Made by a program: the position numbers and the translations under genes. A stretch of DNA of 64,000 nt from Alistipes shahii WAL 8301 (GTDB taxonomy: Bacteria; Bacteroidota; Bacteroidia; Bacteroidales; Rikenellaceae). The DNA is taken from the NCBI RefSeq assembly GCF_025145845.1, contig NZ_CP102253.1, positions 2,976,001-3,040,000 of the forward strand. The letters run 5' to 3'. Under the pieces are notes generated by a model that saw only the letters and a list, made by a program, of their open reading frames with translations, did no database searches and was not told the DNA's origin. Below, one piece after another: positions 34,437 through 42,444 of the stretch. The stretch's first letter is position 1. Each line of letters starts with the position of its first letter.

Positions 34437-36440
34437 CTATTTTGCCTTGTCCGGGCCGTCGGGACCGCTGAAAAGCGCGATGCGTCCGTCTGCGAAGGTC
34501 CGGACCGCCCCTTTCCCGAGCAGTTCGCGCACTGCTTCGGCCAGCCGTTCGGGCGGGCAGGCCAGTTCGGCGGCGAGCCGGTGCGGGTCGGCCGGGGACC
34601 GGGCGAGGCGCGCCAGGAGTTTTTCGCGCAGGGCGCTTTCGGAGCCGGGCGCATCGCCTGCCGCTTCGGGGAGAGCGGTTCCGGGAGCGGTTCCGGCCTC
34701 CCGGGCGGCGGCTTTCGCGGCCCGTTTGCGGGCCAGGCAGATGTCGCAGACCCCGCACGGCGCGGGGTTTTCCTCGCCGAAATACCGCTCCAGCACGGCG
34801 CTGCGGCACTCCTGCTCGTTGGCGGCGTAGGCGATCATCTGTTCGAAGCGTTCGCGCATCAGCTCCTGCCGCCGCTTATAGGTCTCGGGGGCTATGTAGA
34901 GGTCGGCGCGCGGAAGGCGTTCCTCGTTCATAAAGAGGATGGGCGAGCGGTTCGAGGGGATGTAGCGGATCACGCGCAGCTGCCAGAGCCGTTTGAGCAG
35001 CTCCTTGACCCGCTGGACGGTGTAGCCGCTCCAGGTGGCCAGTTCGCCCTCGTCGATGGGGCGGAACTCGGTGAAGACGCCGTTGTAGAGCCGCAGCAGG
35101 GTGCGGATGAAGTGGTCGAGTTCGTCGCGCTGCACGCGGAGTTTGTACAGCTCGTCGCGGCTGACGCAGAACATCACCCGCGCGGGGTTCTCCTGTGCGT
35201 CGGTGAGGGTCATGTAGCCGTTCTGCTGGAGCAGTTTCAGGGCGCTCGTGACGGTTCCCGAATAGAGGCGCTCGCGGGCGCAGAAGTCGTGTATGTTGAA
35301 CAGGAACGACGCTTCGCCGCCGTCGCCGATGCCGATTTGCAGGTAGGAACAGATCCGTTCGTAGATCTCCTTGATCTTCTCCAGCGGAGGGAACTCCTGC
35401 TCGAAACGCCGTGCGATGCGGTCGCTGTCGTCCGAGGCCACGAGCAGCAGGGCATAGGCACGCTGTGAGTCGCGGCCCGCGCGGCCGGCCTCCTGGTAGT
35501 AGCTTTCGAGCGAGTCGCACATCGCATAGTGGACCACGAACCGCACGTCCGCTTTGTCGATGCCCATGCCGAAGGCGTTGGTGGCCACCATCACGCGCGT
35601 CTTGCCCGAGAGCCACTCCTCCTGCCGCAGCGACCGCTCGGCGTGTCCCAGTCCGCCGTGGTAGGCGGCGGCCGTCGTGCCCTCCTGACGCAGGAGGTCG
35701 GCGATTTGCTCGGTGCCCTCCCGCGTGCGGACGTAGACGATGCCCGTGCCGGGGACGTTGCGGACCAGCCGCAGCAGCTGTCCGTTCTTGTCGTCGGTGC
35801 GGCGGACGCTGTACGAGAGGTTGGGGCGCGCGAAACTGCTGCGCAGAATGTGCGGTTCGGGGAATTTCAGGTGGCGCATGATGTCGTCGGCCACTGTTTT
35901 CGTGGCCGAGGCGGTGAGCGCCAGCACGGGGACGCCGGGGAGTTTTTCGCGCAGCTCGGCGATGCGCAGGTACGAGGGCCGGAAGTCGTAGCCCCACTGC
36001 GAGATGCAGTGGGCCTCGTCGACGGCGATCAGCTGTACGTTCATGCGCACGACGCGCAGGCGGAACGCCTCGGTCGCCAGCCGCTCGGGGGCCACGTAAA
36101 GGAATTTCACGTCGCCGTAGGCGCAGTTGTCCAGCGCGATGTCGATCTGCCGCGGCGAAAGGCCCGAATGGATCGCAACGGCCGGGACGGCCCGCGCCCG
36201 GAGCCGGTCGACCTGGTCCTTCATCAGGGCGATGAGCGGCGTGACGACGATGCACAGCCCCTCGCGGGCGAGGGTCGGAACCTGATACGTGAGCGATTTC
36301 CCGCCGCCCGTGGGCATCAGCGCCAGCGTGTCGCGGCCCTCCAGGACGGAGCGGATGATCTCCAGCTGCACGGGACGGAACTCCGTGAAGCCCCAGTAGC
36401 GTTTCAGCGTGTCGTATATCCTGTCCGGTGCGGGTTTCAT
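34437..36440 (-). CDS. recQ: ATP-dependent DNA helicase RecQ
   Basis: 667 aa. The motor has LMPTGGGKSLTYQVP (Walker A), IAVDEAHCISQWGYDFRP (DEAH plus aromatic loop), ALTASATK, and NAFGMGIDKADVRFVVHY with QEAGRAGRD. A winged-helix-like part follows, then the zinc cysteines (CRSAV...APCGVCDICLAR) at about residues 560-595, an Ala-rich linker and a short C-terminal helical domain. No HRDC domain is seen. RecQ acts in recombination and fork repair. It leads the minus-strand operon. Confidence 0.95.
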   Translation of the reverse strand: MKPAPDRIYDTLKRYWGFTEFRPVQLEIIRSVLEGRDTLALMPTGGGKSLTYQVPTLAREGLCIVVTPLIALMKDQVDRLRARAVPAVAIHSGLSPRQIDIALDNCAYGDVKFLYVAPERLATEAFRLRVVRMNVQLIAVDEAHCISQWGYDFRPSYLRIAELREKLPGVPVLALTASATKTVADDIMRHLKFPEPHILRSSFARPNLSYSVRRTDDKNGQLLRLVRNVPGTGIVYVRTREGTEQIADLLRQEGTTAAAYHGGLGHAERSLRQEEWLSGKTRVMVATNAFGMGIDKADVRFVVHYAMCDSLESYYQEAGRAGRDSQRAYALLLVASDDSDRIARRFEQEFPPLEKIKEIYERICSYLQIGIGDGGEASFLFNIHDFCARERLYSGTVTSALKLLQQNGYMTLTDAQENPARVMFCVSRDELYKLRVQRDELDHFIRTLLRLYNGVFTEFRPIDEGELATWSGYTVQRVKELLKRLWQLRVIRYIPSNRSPILFMNEERLPRADLYIAPETYKRRQELMRERFEQMIAYAANEQECRSAVLERYFGEENPAPCGVCDICLARKRAAKAAAREAGTAPGTALPEAAGDAPGSESALREKLLARLARSPADPHRLAAELACPPERLAEAVRELLGKGAVRTFADGRIALFSGPDGPDKAK

Positions 36441-36444
36441 AACA

Positions 36445-36452
36445 CAAAGGTA
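36445..36452 (-). promoter_or_regulatory. -7 box for recQ, very close to its start codon
   Basis: TACCTTTG on the minus strand ends four bases before the ATG (36440). Transcription would begin at or next to the A of the ATG, so a leaderless mRNA is predicted. Confidence 0.55.
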
Positions 36453-36528
36453 TAAAAAAGAAGGGACGGGGCAAAAGCCGTTTGCAAGCCGTTTTGTAAA
36501 AAAATTAGGCGGTTTGGAGATTTTTTTA

Positions 36529-36536
36529 TACTTTTG
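36529..36536 (+). promoter_or_regulatory. -7 box for the PqqD/metal operon
   Basis: TACTTTTG fits TAnnTTTG, 22 bp before the ATG at 36559. A TTTG lies at 36513-36516, closer than the usual -33 spacing. Confidence 0.6.
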
Positions 36537-36558
36537 CGAAGATCAGAACGTTCGACAG

Positions 36559-36831
36559 ATGAAGATACGCGAAGAATTCAAAGTCCGGGAGATGGCCGGC
36601 GAGCACGTGATCGTGATGCCGGGGCGCGGAGGCGCCGCCGATATGACACGCATCGTGTCGCTCAATCCTTCGTCGATGTATCTGTGGGAGAAGCTGCGGG
36701 GACGCGAGTTTACGGCTGCGGATGCCGCGCTGCTGCTCACCGAACGTTACGAGGTCGACGCCGACACGGCCCGGAAGGATGCCGGGCGGTGGATCGCGAG
36801 CCTCGCCGAATGCGGAATCGTGGAAGAGTAG
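36559..36831 (+). CDS. Stand-alone PqqD-like protein (RiPP recognition element fold)
   Basis: 90 aa. The sequence EFKVREMAGEHVIVMPG, IVSLNPSSMYLWEKL, LLTERYEVDADTARKD and WIASLAECGIVEE matches the small winged-helix PqqD family ('lNxtaaxiwexl...', 'f..l...gli'). In PQQ, lasso and sactipeptide systems this fold binds the leader of a peptide substrate for a partner enzyme. No radical SAM, cyclase or PQQ gene is near. The next gene starts at the base after its stop, so coupled expression with the Cys-rich protein and the TonB receptor is likely. Confidence 0.75.
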   Translation: MKIREEFKVREMAGEHVIVMPGRGGAADMTRIVSLNPSSMYLWEKLRGREFTAADAALLLTERYEVDADTARKDAGRWIASLAECGIVEE

Positions 36832-37257
36832 ATGAAATTGAAAAGGTCCATATCGCTGCTGCTGCTCGCCGTCTATCTTTTTGCGACGGCGGGGACGGCT
36901 TTGGCGTCGCTGACGTGCAAGTGCGTGGCAATGAAGGCCCGCACGGAGCATGCGTGCTGCTGCCATTGCCTCCATGTGGCGGACCTTCCGGCTGCGGCCG
37001 GCGGTGAGATGCGCGCACCCTGCTGCGGCAACCACCATTCGACCGAAATCGAACTCTACGTTTCCTCGTCTTTCGACAACAACGAGCGGTATACCCGCTG
37101 CATCGTCCTCGACCTGCCGCCTGCGCTCGCCGCAGAGTGCCCGTGTCCCGCGCATGTTCCCTTTCTGCGCGAGAAGGTCGCCGAGAGGCGAACGCCTTTC
37201 GTCCGGGAAGCCTCGGCATGCTCCGTCGGCTTCCGCGCTCCTCCCGTATTGGTTTAA
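36832..37257 (+). CDS. Small exported Cys/His-rich protein (HYC_CC_PP-like)
   Basis: 141 aa. The signal peptide is MKLKRSISLLLLAVYLFATA. The mature part has clustered metal-ligand residues: SLTCKCVAMKA, EHACCCHCLHV and APCCGNHHSTEIELYVSSS, about a dozen Cys plus several His. The CC...CC-x2-HH arrangement before a 'ElYvsssF' strand resembles small Bacteroidetes exported proteins found next to metal-linked TonB receptors. It probably binds a soft metal such as copper or a metal complex in the periplasm or at the surface; this is inference. The start codon directly follows the PqqD stop. Confidence 0.65.
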   Translation: MKLKRSISLLLLAVYLFATAGTALASLTCKCVAMKARTEHACCCHCLHVADLPAAAGGEMRAPCCGNHHSTEIELYVSSSFDNNERYTRCIVLDLPPALAAECPCPAHVPFLREKVAERRTPFVREASACSVGFRAPPVLV

Positions 37258-37323
37258 GACTCCTTCGGGACCGGTGTCGTGTACGCCGGTCCGTAATCAG
37301 TTTTAACCAATAACGGAATTTCC

Positions 37324-39690
37324 ATGAAATTTTTCAAAATCACTGTATTTTCATTTTTCGCCCTCGCCGCGTGCGGTTCGCTCCGTGCGCAGGATTTGCG
37401 GGGCGTGGTCCGCGATGCCGAGAATCAACCGCTTGTCGGCGCCTCGGTCTACTGGGCCGGTACGACCATCGGAGCCAGCACCGACGCCCAGGGTGCGTTC
37501 CTCCTTCACCGCGTAAAGGGCTACGACAAGCTCGTGGCCTCGTATCTGGGCTTCGTCAACGACACGCTGGACGTGAAAAACGGCGTCGACAAGGTCGCGT
37601 TCGCGCTCCGTTCGGAGGGCGTGGCGCTGGAAGGCGTCGTCGTCGAGGGCAATTTAAGCGGCAACTTCGTCAAGCGCGACGGCATCGTCAAGGGCGAGAT
37701 GATCTCCTTTGCGGGTCTTTGCAAGATGGCCTGCTGCAACCTGGCCGAGTCGTTCGAGAATTCGGCTTCGGTGACCGTCGGTTACAGCGACGCCATTTCC
37801 GGCGCCCGGCAGATCAAGATGCTGGGGCTGGCCGGAACCTATACGCAGATTCTCGACGAGAACCGCCCGATCATGCGCGGCCTGAGCGCTCCCTACGGAT
37901 TGAGTTACACGCCCGGCATGTGGCTCAACTCGATCCAGGTGTCGAAGGGCGTGGCTTCGGTCACGGCGGGCCATGAGGCCATCACGGGGCAGATCAACCT
38001 CGAACACCGCAAGCCGACGGACGACGAGCGGCTGTTCGTGAACCTCTACCTCGACGACGAACTGCGCCCCGAGGCCAATGTTTCGACGGCCTTTCCCGTG
38101 ACGAAGGACAAGAAACTGTCGAGCGTCATTCTGCTTCACGGTTCGATGGACACCGACGCCCGGAAGATGGACCACAACCACGACGGCTTCCGCGACCTGC
38201 CGAAATCCGACCAGATCAACGTGGCCAACAAGTGGCTCTATGCCGCCGACAACGGCACGCAGGTGCGCTGGGGCTGGAAGTTCGTGCAGGAGAATCGTCT
38301 GGGCGGCATGCTCGACTACAAGAACACCCGGACCATGCGCGAGGCGATGGAGAAGGACTGGGACTGGCGGGCCGGCGACAAGAAGATGCCGCTCTACGGT
38401 TCGCACATCCGCAACCGCAACGCCAACGGCTATTTTAAAGTCGGTATGCCGGTCGGTCCGGCGGTCTACGACCCCGACGAACAGGACGAGATGCGCTCGA
38501 ACCTGGCGTTCGTCGCCGACTTCGACCACTTCAGCGAAGACGCCTATTTCGGGCTGAACGACTACACGGGCAACCAGAATTCGCTGGCGCTGAATCTGAT
38601 GTACAACCACTATTTCACCTACCGTTCGTCGCTGATCGTCGGCGTGCAGGGGCATTTGGACTACTACCGCGAGAAGCTCCTCAATCCCACGCCGTGGATC
38701 GCCGCCAACAGCGTCCGCAACTACGATTTCGACCGCAACGAGCGCGAGGCCGGAGCCTATGCCGAGTATACCTACGCCATCAAGGACAAGTTCTCGATCG
38801 TGGCCGGACTTCGCGGCGACTACAATCACTATTACGACCGCTTTTTCCTCACGCCCCGCGGCCATCTGAAGTGGAACATCACCCCCTCGACGACGCTCCG
38901 CGCCTCGGGCGGTCTGGGTTACCGTTCGACGAACGTCATCACCGACAATATCGGCGTCCTGGCCACGGGCCGGGCGATCACGTTCCTCGACAATGAATCG
39001 GGGAAGTTCGATTTCCGGAAATTCGACCGTATGGAGAAGGCCCTGACCGTCGGCGGAAGCCTTACGCAGACTTTCGGACTGGTGAACCCCGGCGATGCGA
39101 CGCTGAGCTTCGACTATTTCCGCACGCAGTTCTACAACTCGGTCGTGGCCGATCAGGAGATGTATGCCGACCGGATCGTTTTCTACGACACCGACGGACG
39201 TTCGTACAGCGACACCTACCAGATCGACTTCTCGTGGTCGCCGGTCGAGCGGCTCGACATCTTCGCCACGTTCCGCTATACGGACAGCGAAATGACGATC
39301 AGGCGCGCCGACGGCGGTACGGCCCGCGTGGAGCGTCCGCTGGTGAGCCAGTACAAGACGCTGCTCAACATTCAGTATGCCACGAAGTTCCGCCGCTGGG
39401 TGTTCGACGCCACGGCGCAGCTCAACGGTCCGGCACGCATCCCGACGCAGACGGGCGACCTCGACGACAGCTACTATTCGCCCCGTTATCCGATGTTCTT
39501 CGCGCAGGTGAGCCGCAAGGTGGGCAAGTTCGACATTTACGCCGGGTGCGAGAATATCGCCGACTACCGCCAGAAGGACCCGATTCTCAATGCGCAGGAC
39601 CCCTACGACTACAAGTTCAACTCGATGAACGTCTGGGGACCGCTCATGGGCCGCAAGTTCTATGTCGGTTTACGGTTTAATCTCTATTAG
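37324..39690 (+). CDS. TonB-dependent outer-membrane receptor, probably metal-related
   Basis: 788 aa. Signal peptide (1-22), a carboxypeptidase-D-like beta-sandwich (about 24-105, LRGVVRDAENQPLVGASVYW), plug (about 120-230) and a 22-strand barrel ending in an aromatic residue (GLRFNLY). The plug holds the cysteine-rich segment AGLCKMACCNLAESFENSAS, which is unusual for SusC-type receptors and typical of a Bacteroidetes receptor group found beside HMA proteins. No SusD gene follows, so a glycan is an unlikely cargo. It is preceded by the Cys/His-rich protein and followed by the HMA protein. Confidence 0.85.
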   Translation: MKFFKITVFSFFALAACGSLRAQDLRGVVRDAENQPLVGASVYWAGTTIGASTDAQGAFLLHRVKGYDKLVASYLGFVNDTLDVKNGVDKVAFALRSEGVALEGVVVEGNLSGNFVKRDGIVKGEMISFAGLCKMACCNLAESFENSASVTVGYSDAISGARQIKMLGLAGTYTQILDENRPIMRGLSAPYGLSYTPGMWLNSIQVSKGVASVTAGHEAITGQINLEHRKPTDDERLFVNLYLDDELRPEANVSTAFPVTKDKKLSSVILLHGSMDTDARKMDHNHDGFRDLPKSDQINVANKWLYAADNGTQVRWGWKFVQENRLGGMLDYKNTRTMREAMEKDWDWRAGDKKMPLYGSHIRNRNANGYFKVGMPVGPAVYDPDEQDEMRSNLAFVADFDHFSEDAYFGLNDYTGNQNSLALNLMYNHYFTYRSSLIVGVQGHLDYYREKLLNPTPWIAANSVRNYDFDRNEREAGAYAEYTYAIKDKFSIVAGLRGDYNHYYDRFFLTPRGHLKWNITPSTTLRASGGLGYRSTNVITDNIGVLATGRAITFLDNESGKFDFRKFDRMEKALTVGGSLTQTFGLVNPGDATLSFDYFRTQFYNSVVADQEMYADRIVFYDTDGRSYSDTYQIDFSWSPVERLDIFATFRYTDSEMTIRRADGGTARVERPLVSQYKTLLNIQYATKFRRWVFDATAQLNGPARIPTQTGDLDDSYYSPRYPMFFAQVSRKVGKFDIYAGCENIADYRQKDPILNAQDPYDYKFNSMNVWGPLMGRKFYVGLRFNLY

Positions 39691-39721
39691 GACTGTTTTG
39701 AAGACCGGTATGGAACCGTGC

Positions 39722-39764
39722 AGACAATCCCTCCGAACCTCCCTTTGAAAGGGGAGGCCCGGAA
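39722..39764. repeat. Short 'CCTCC..GGAGG' intergenic hairpin
   Basis: CCCTCCGAACCTCCCTTTGA followed by AAGGGGAGGCCCGG. It resembles the pyrimidine/purine-rich tail of the dispersed repeats and can form a hairpin between the receptor and HMA genes. Confidence 0.4.
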
Positions 39765-39805
39765 ACAGGATAATGAAATTTTCGAAACCTTAAAATAACA
39801 GCAAG

Positions 39806-40120
39806 ATGAAAAAGATTCTGATGATTTGCCTGGCTCTGGTGATGGGCCTCGGCATGTGCGCTGCGGCCGGCAAACCGGCGCAGAAGAAAGAGGTGACGAC
39901 GGTGTTCGTTACGGACATCGACTGCGAACACTGCGTGAAGAAGATTATGAACAACGTTCCGTCGCTCGGCAAGGGCATCAAGGACGTGAAGGTGGACCTG
40001 CCGAAGAAGGAGGTCACCGTGATTTACGACGCTTCGAAGAACAACGACGAGAACATCGTCAAGGGGTTCGCCACGATCAAGGTGAAGGCCGAACCCAAGA
40101 AAGCCCCTGCGAAGAAATAG
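39806..40120 (+). CDS. Exported heavy-metal-associated (HMA) domain protein
   Basis: 104 aa. Signal peptide (MKKILMICLALVMGLGMCAA) followed by one HMA ferredoxin-like domain with the metal site DIDCEHCVKKIM (CxxC; the usual 'M-x-C' Met is replaced by Asp) and a Lys-rich tail (EPKKAPAKK). Atx1/MerP-type proteins carry Cu(I) or similar soft metals. As an exported protein beside a TonB receptor it could take over metal in the periplasm. A terminator follows. Confidence 0.85.
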   Translation: MKKILMICLALVMGLGMCAAAGKPAQKKEVTTVFVTDIDCEHCVKKIMNNVPSLGKGIKDVKVDLPKKEVTVIYDASKNNDENIVKGFATIKVKAEPKKAPAKK

Positions 40121-40140
40121 CTTCGGCGGGTTTGTTATCG

Positions 40141-40177
40141 GAAACGGGGGAGCCTCTTCGGGAGGTTTCCCCGTTTT
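40141..40177. terminator. Terminator between the HMA gene and the minus-strand sigma locus
   Basis: GAAACGGGGGAGCCTC pairs imperfectly with GGAGGTTTCCCCGTTT, followed by TTTTT on the plus strand. The minus-strand gene ends at 40178, so both sides may use it. Confidence 0.75.
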
Positions 40178-40489
40178 TCAGTTCCGGGAGGAGGCGATGC
40201 GGCGGCGGATCACGAGGTCGGCGAGCAGCAGTGCGAGAAAGACCAGCGCGATGCAGACACACATTGCAACCAGCCATTTGTCCTCTTCCGACAGCGTGAG
40301 GTGCGGCAGCGTGAAGTGCGGCAGTTCGGGGCGGGGAAGGGCGAAGTCGGTGATTCGCAGCCTGAAGTCCGGCCACAGCGCCGTCACGCAGGCGGCGATC
40401 AGCGTCGCGAAGCAGCCGGCGCCCCCGGCCGTCAGCAGCCACGTTTCGCGTCGTTCGCGCCGCAGGGTCTCACGCCGCATCCGTTCCAT
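40178..40489 (-). CDS. Small membrane protein, probable N-terminally shortened sigma-operon partner
   Basis: 103 codons from the ATG at 40489, whose A is also the last base of the sigma-fragment stop (TGATG), so translation can be coupled. It has a basic start (MERMRRETLRRERRE) and two TM helices (about 18-36 and 76-95) separated by a Leu/Pro-rich loop. The same frame continues upstream as PPELPAGFTPRLM, typical of the N-terminal part of anti-sigma-like or sigma-linked membrane proteins, but that part now overlaps the sigma fragment out of frame. It is likely a remnant of the second gene of an ECF sigma operon. Confidence 0.5.
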   Translation of the reverse strand: MERMRRETLRRERRETWLLTAGGAGCFATLIAACVTALWPDFRLRITDFALPRPELPHFTLPHLTLSEEDKWLVAMCVCIALVFLALLLADLVIRRRIASSRN

Positions 40490-40725
40490 CAGCCGCGGGG
40501 TGAAGCCTGCGGGCAGTTCCGGGGGCGGAACTTGCCGGACCGGTCCAGACTGGAGAAGGCCTTCAGAAAAATGTCCTGCGTCAGCTCTTCGGCGTCCTCC
40601 GTGCATCCGGCGATTCGTGCGGCCAGCGTGTAAACCGCCCTTCCGTAGCGATCGACCAAGCGGGCGCAGAGACGGGTCTCTCCGCCCGCGATTCGTCGGA
40701 TCAGTTCCTGTTCTTCCGTTTGCAT
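40489..40725 (-). pseudogene. Truncated ECF sigma factor (region 2 only)
   Basis: 78 codons. MQTEEQELIRRIAGGETR, LVDRYGRAVYTLAARIAG and CTEDAEELTQDIFLKAF are regions 2.1-2.4 of an RpoE-type ECF sigma factor. After AFSSLDR the frame runs into 16 unrelated residues and TGA; region 4, which binds the -35 box, is missing. The following bases in another frame encode the partner membrane protein, so a deletion (roughly 300 bp or more by comparison with normal 160-190 aa ECFs) probably fused the two genes near 40545. An ECF-type promoter lies directly before the ATG. Confidence 0.75.
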
Positions 40726-40734
40726 GGTTATTCC

Positions 40735-40764
40735 GTTAGACGCGCCGCGGCGGAAAAGGTTACA
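40735..40764 (-). promoter_or_regulatory. ECF-type promoter reading into the sigma fragment
   Basis: On the minus strand TGTAACC (40764-40758), 15-nt spacer, CGTCTAAC (40742-40735). The GTAAC-like -35 and CGTC -10 are typical of ECF sigma promoters. The ATG lies nine bases beyond the -10, so the message has almost no leader. This implies self-regulation of the original sigma gene. Confidence 0.75.
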
Positions 40765-40788
40765 CGTGAGCCGTGTTTTTCCGTCGTC

Positions 40789-40818
40789 TGTAACCTTTTT
40801 GCACATTCGGCGTCTAAC
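40789..40818 (+). promoter_or_regulatory. Second ECF-type promoter, divergent, same geometry
   Basis: TGTAACC (40789-40795), 15-nt spacer, CGTCTAAC (40811-40818): the same two boxes and spacing as on the other strand. It reads into the membrane-protein gene at 40869. The two TGTAACC boxes also form the arms of an inverted repeat. Confidence 0.75.
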
Positions 40819-40868
40819 AGGGCAGAGATCGCAAAAAAAGAATCGGAAACCTTTTAATTTTACAGATT

Positions 40869-41276
40869 ATGAATTTTATCATGGTCCCGCTGGTGACGGG
40901 AATCGTCACGCTGGGAATTTACAAGTTCTTCGAACTGCTTATCTGTCGCCGCGAGCGGCGCGAGATTATCGGGAAACTCGAACCCGGTTCGCTGATCGAT
41001 TACCTGAAACTGGTACCGATGGGGCTGCGGACGGGCGCCACGATACGGACTGCGTCCGAAACTGCTCCGGGTATCCCGGCCGGGGCGCTGAAAGTCGGCT
41101 GCTTGCTGCTGGGGCTGGGCGCCGGGCTGCTTTTCGGCTTTATGCTGACCCGGATAACCGAAATCCAGTCCTATGACACGCGCCGCGTCGTTTACGGCGG
41201 TTCGGTGCTCGTTTTCGGAGGCCTGGGGCTGATCGTCTCGTTCATCGTGGAGCGCGTTCTCTCCCGCAGGAGGTAG
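40869..41276 (+). CDS. Small membrane protein, DUF6249-like, predicted sigma target
   Basis: 135 aa. A hydrophobic segment at 4-22, a basic stretch (CRRERREIIGKLEPGSLIDY), then two TM helices at about 76-95 and 106-127 and a basic end (VERVLSRRR). This arrangement fits DUF6249-type proteins that accompany ECF sigma genes in Bacteroidetes; the family call is from memory of such neighbourhoods. The divergent ECF promoter 50 bp upstream makes it part of the same regulon. A strong terminator follows. Confidence 0.6.
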   Translation: MNFIMVPLVTGIVTLGIYKFFELLICRRERREIIGKLEPGSLIDYLKLVPMGLRTGATIRTASETAPGIPAGALKVGCLLLGLGAGLLFGFMLTRITEIQSYDTRRVVYGGSVLVFGGLGLIVSFIVERVLSRRR

Positions 41277-41297
41277 GACGGGAGGATCGCTGTGAAA

Positions 41298-41328
41298 AGA
41301 GCGTCCCGGCGGGACGCTCTTTGTTTTG
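41298..41328 (+). terminator. Terminator
   Basis: 10-bp perfect stem AGAGCGTCCC / GGGACGCTCT with a 3-nt loop and TTGTTTTG. Confidence 0.85.
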
Positions 41329-41342
41329 CAGTGGCGTACCCG

Positions 41343-42098
41343 CTATTCCATCGGCCGGATGCGGACCTCCGTCACGCCCTCCAGCTCGCGGGCCAGACGG
41401 TCGATGTCGGTCTTTTCGTCCACCTCGCCGTAGTGGTAGGGGTAGAAGATCGCCGGTTTCAGTGCCTTCACCGCTTCGACGGCCTGGTCGACGGTCATCG
41501 TGTAGGGCTGGTTCACGGGCAGAAAGGCGATGTCGATCTTTCGGAGCGCCTTCAGTTCGGGGGTGGGTTCCGTGTCGCCCGCGATGTAGATGCGCGTGCC
41601 GCCGATGGTCAGCACATAGCCGCAGTCCTCGCGCTCCCGGGGGTGGAATTGCAGATGGCCCGGCGTGGTGTTATAGGCCGCGACGGCCTCGACCTTCACA
41701 TAGTCGCGCGGCGTGGCGACGCTGCCCGGATGCATCGTGTAGCAGTTCATTTCGAAAGCTTCGGCCGAGGTCCGGTCGCAAAGGATTTCGGTGTCGGCGG
41801 CGAGCAGCTTCTCGACGGCCGCCACGTCGAGGTGGTCGTAGTGCGAGTGGGTGATCAGCACGACGTCGGCTTTCGGCAATGCGCCGTAGTCGGCGTTGGC
41901 GCTCACGGGATCGACGTAGATGTATTTGCCGCCCACGGAGATCGCGAGCGAAGCGTGCTTGAAAAAGGTGATCGTGAATTCGGTCCCGTCGCGGGCGGAG
42001 AGCCGGTCGGCGGGATATTCGGGGGTTTTTGCGCGGCCGCAGCCGAAAATGGAGAGCAGTGACATAAGAATGAATACGGTTGGTTTGTGTGTTTTCAT
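41343..42098 (-). CDS. Metallo-beta-lactamase-fold lipoprotein (UlaG-like)
   Basis: 251 aa from the ATG at 42098. The lipoprotein signal MKTHKPTVFILMSLLSIFGC ends in the lipid Cys. The metal site is present: VVLITHSHYDHLDV (HxHxDH), then His in PGHLQF, Asp in IAGDTEPTP, and a C-terminal YPYHYGEVD His. UlaG-like proteins hydrolyse varied phosphoester or lactone substrates; here the enzyme is exported, so the substrate is unknown. An in-frame extension upstream of 42098 has no signal peptide and is rejected. Confidence 0.85.
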   Translation of the reverse strand: MKTHKPTVFILMSLLSIFGCGRAKTPEYPADRLSARDGTEFTITFFKHASLAISVGGKYIYVDPVSANADYGALPKADVVLITHSHYDHLDVAAVEKLLAADTEILCDRTSAEAFEMNCYTMHPGSVATPRDYVKVEAVAAYNTTPGHLQFHPREREDCGYVLTIGGTRIYIAGDTEPTPELKALRKIDIAFLPVNQPYTMTVDQAVEAVKALKPAIFYPYHYGEVDEKTDIDRLARELEGVTEVRIRPME

Positions 42099-42444
42099 AA
42101 TCGTTCGATCGCGAAATCTGCGATCAGCGTGTGGCTGAACGGCAGTCCGGCAAAAAGGGGTGTCGTCAGTCGGAGCATCATGGAATAAAGATACAAATTT
42201 GCGGCGAAACGGCAAAATAGATTTCGCATACGCGAAAAAAAAATCTATCTTTGCGGCAGCACAGCTCCGACGCACGCCCGAACCGGAGCTGGAAACCCCG
42301 ACGCGGCGCGCCAAAGGTTCGCTGCCGGGTTTCTGCAGGCCGGCATACCGGACGGAAATCGGATAAAGGGAAATTTTTTACGGCATCCGCGCAGTATATT
42401 GCCGCCGGGTGCGTTTATATGAATAAATTAACCAAACATACCGT
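42099..42444. other. Intergenic region with divergent promoters
   Basis: 346 bp. A plus-strand -7 box TATCTTTG is at 42246-42253, about 190 bp before the lipoprotein gene, leaving a long leader in which no structured RNA is recognised. A near-match box (TATCTTTA, minus strand, about 42187-42194) may serve the MBL gene. The AT-rich middle contains TAGATTT/AAATCTA inverted arms (42217-42248). Confidence 0.5.

Noticed and set aside
36559..36831. PQQ biosynthesis
   Set aside because: No pqqA, pqqC or pqqE genes are present; the PqqD-like fold alone is not evidence for PQQ.
37324..39690. SusC of a second polysaccharide locus
   Set aside because: No susD follows, the size is that of a siderophore/metal-type receptor, and an HMA protein is next.
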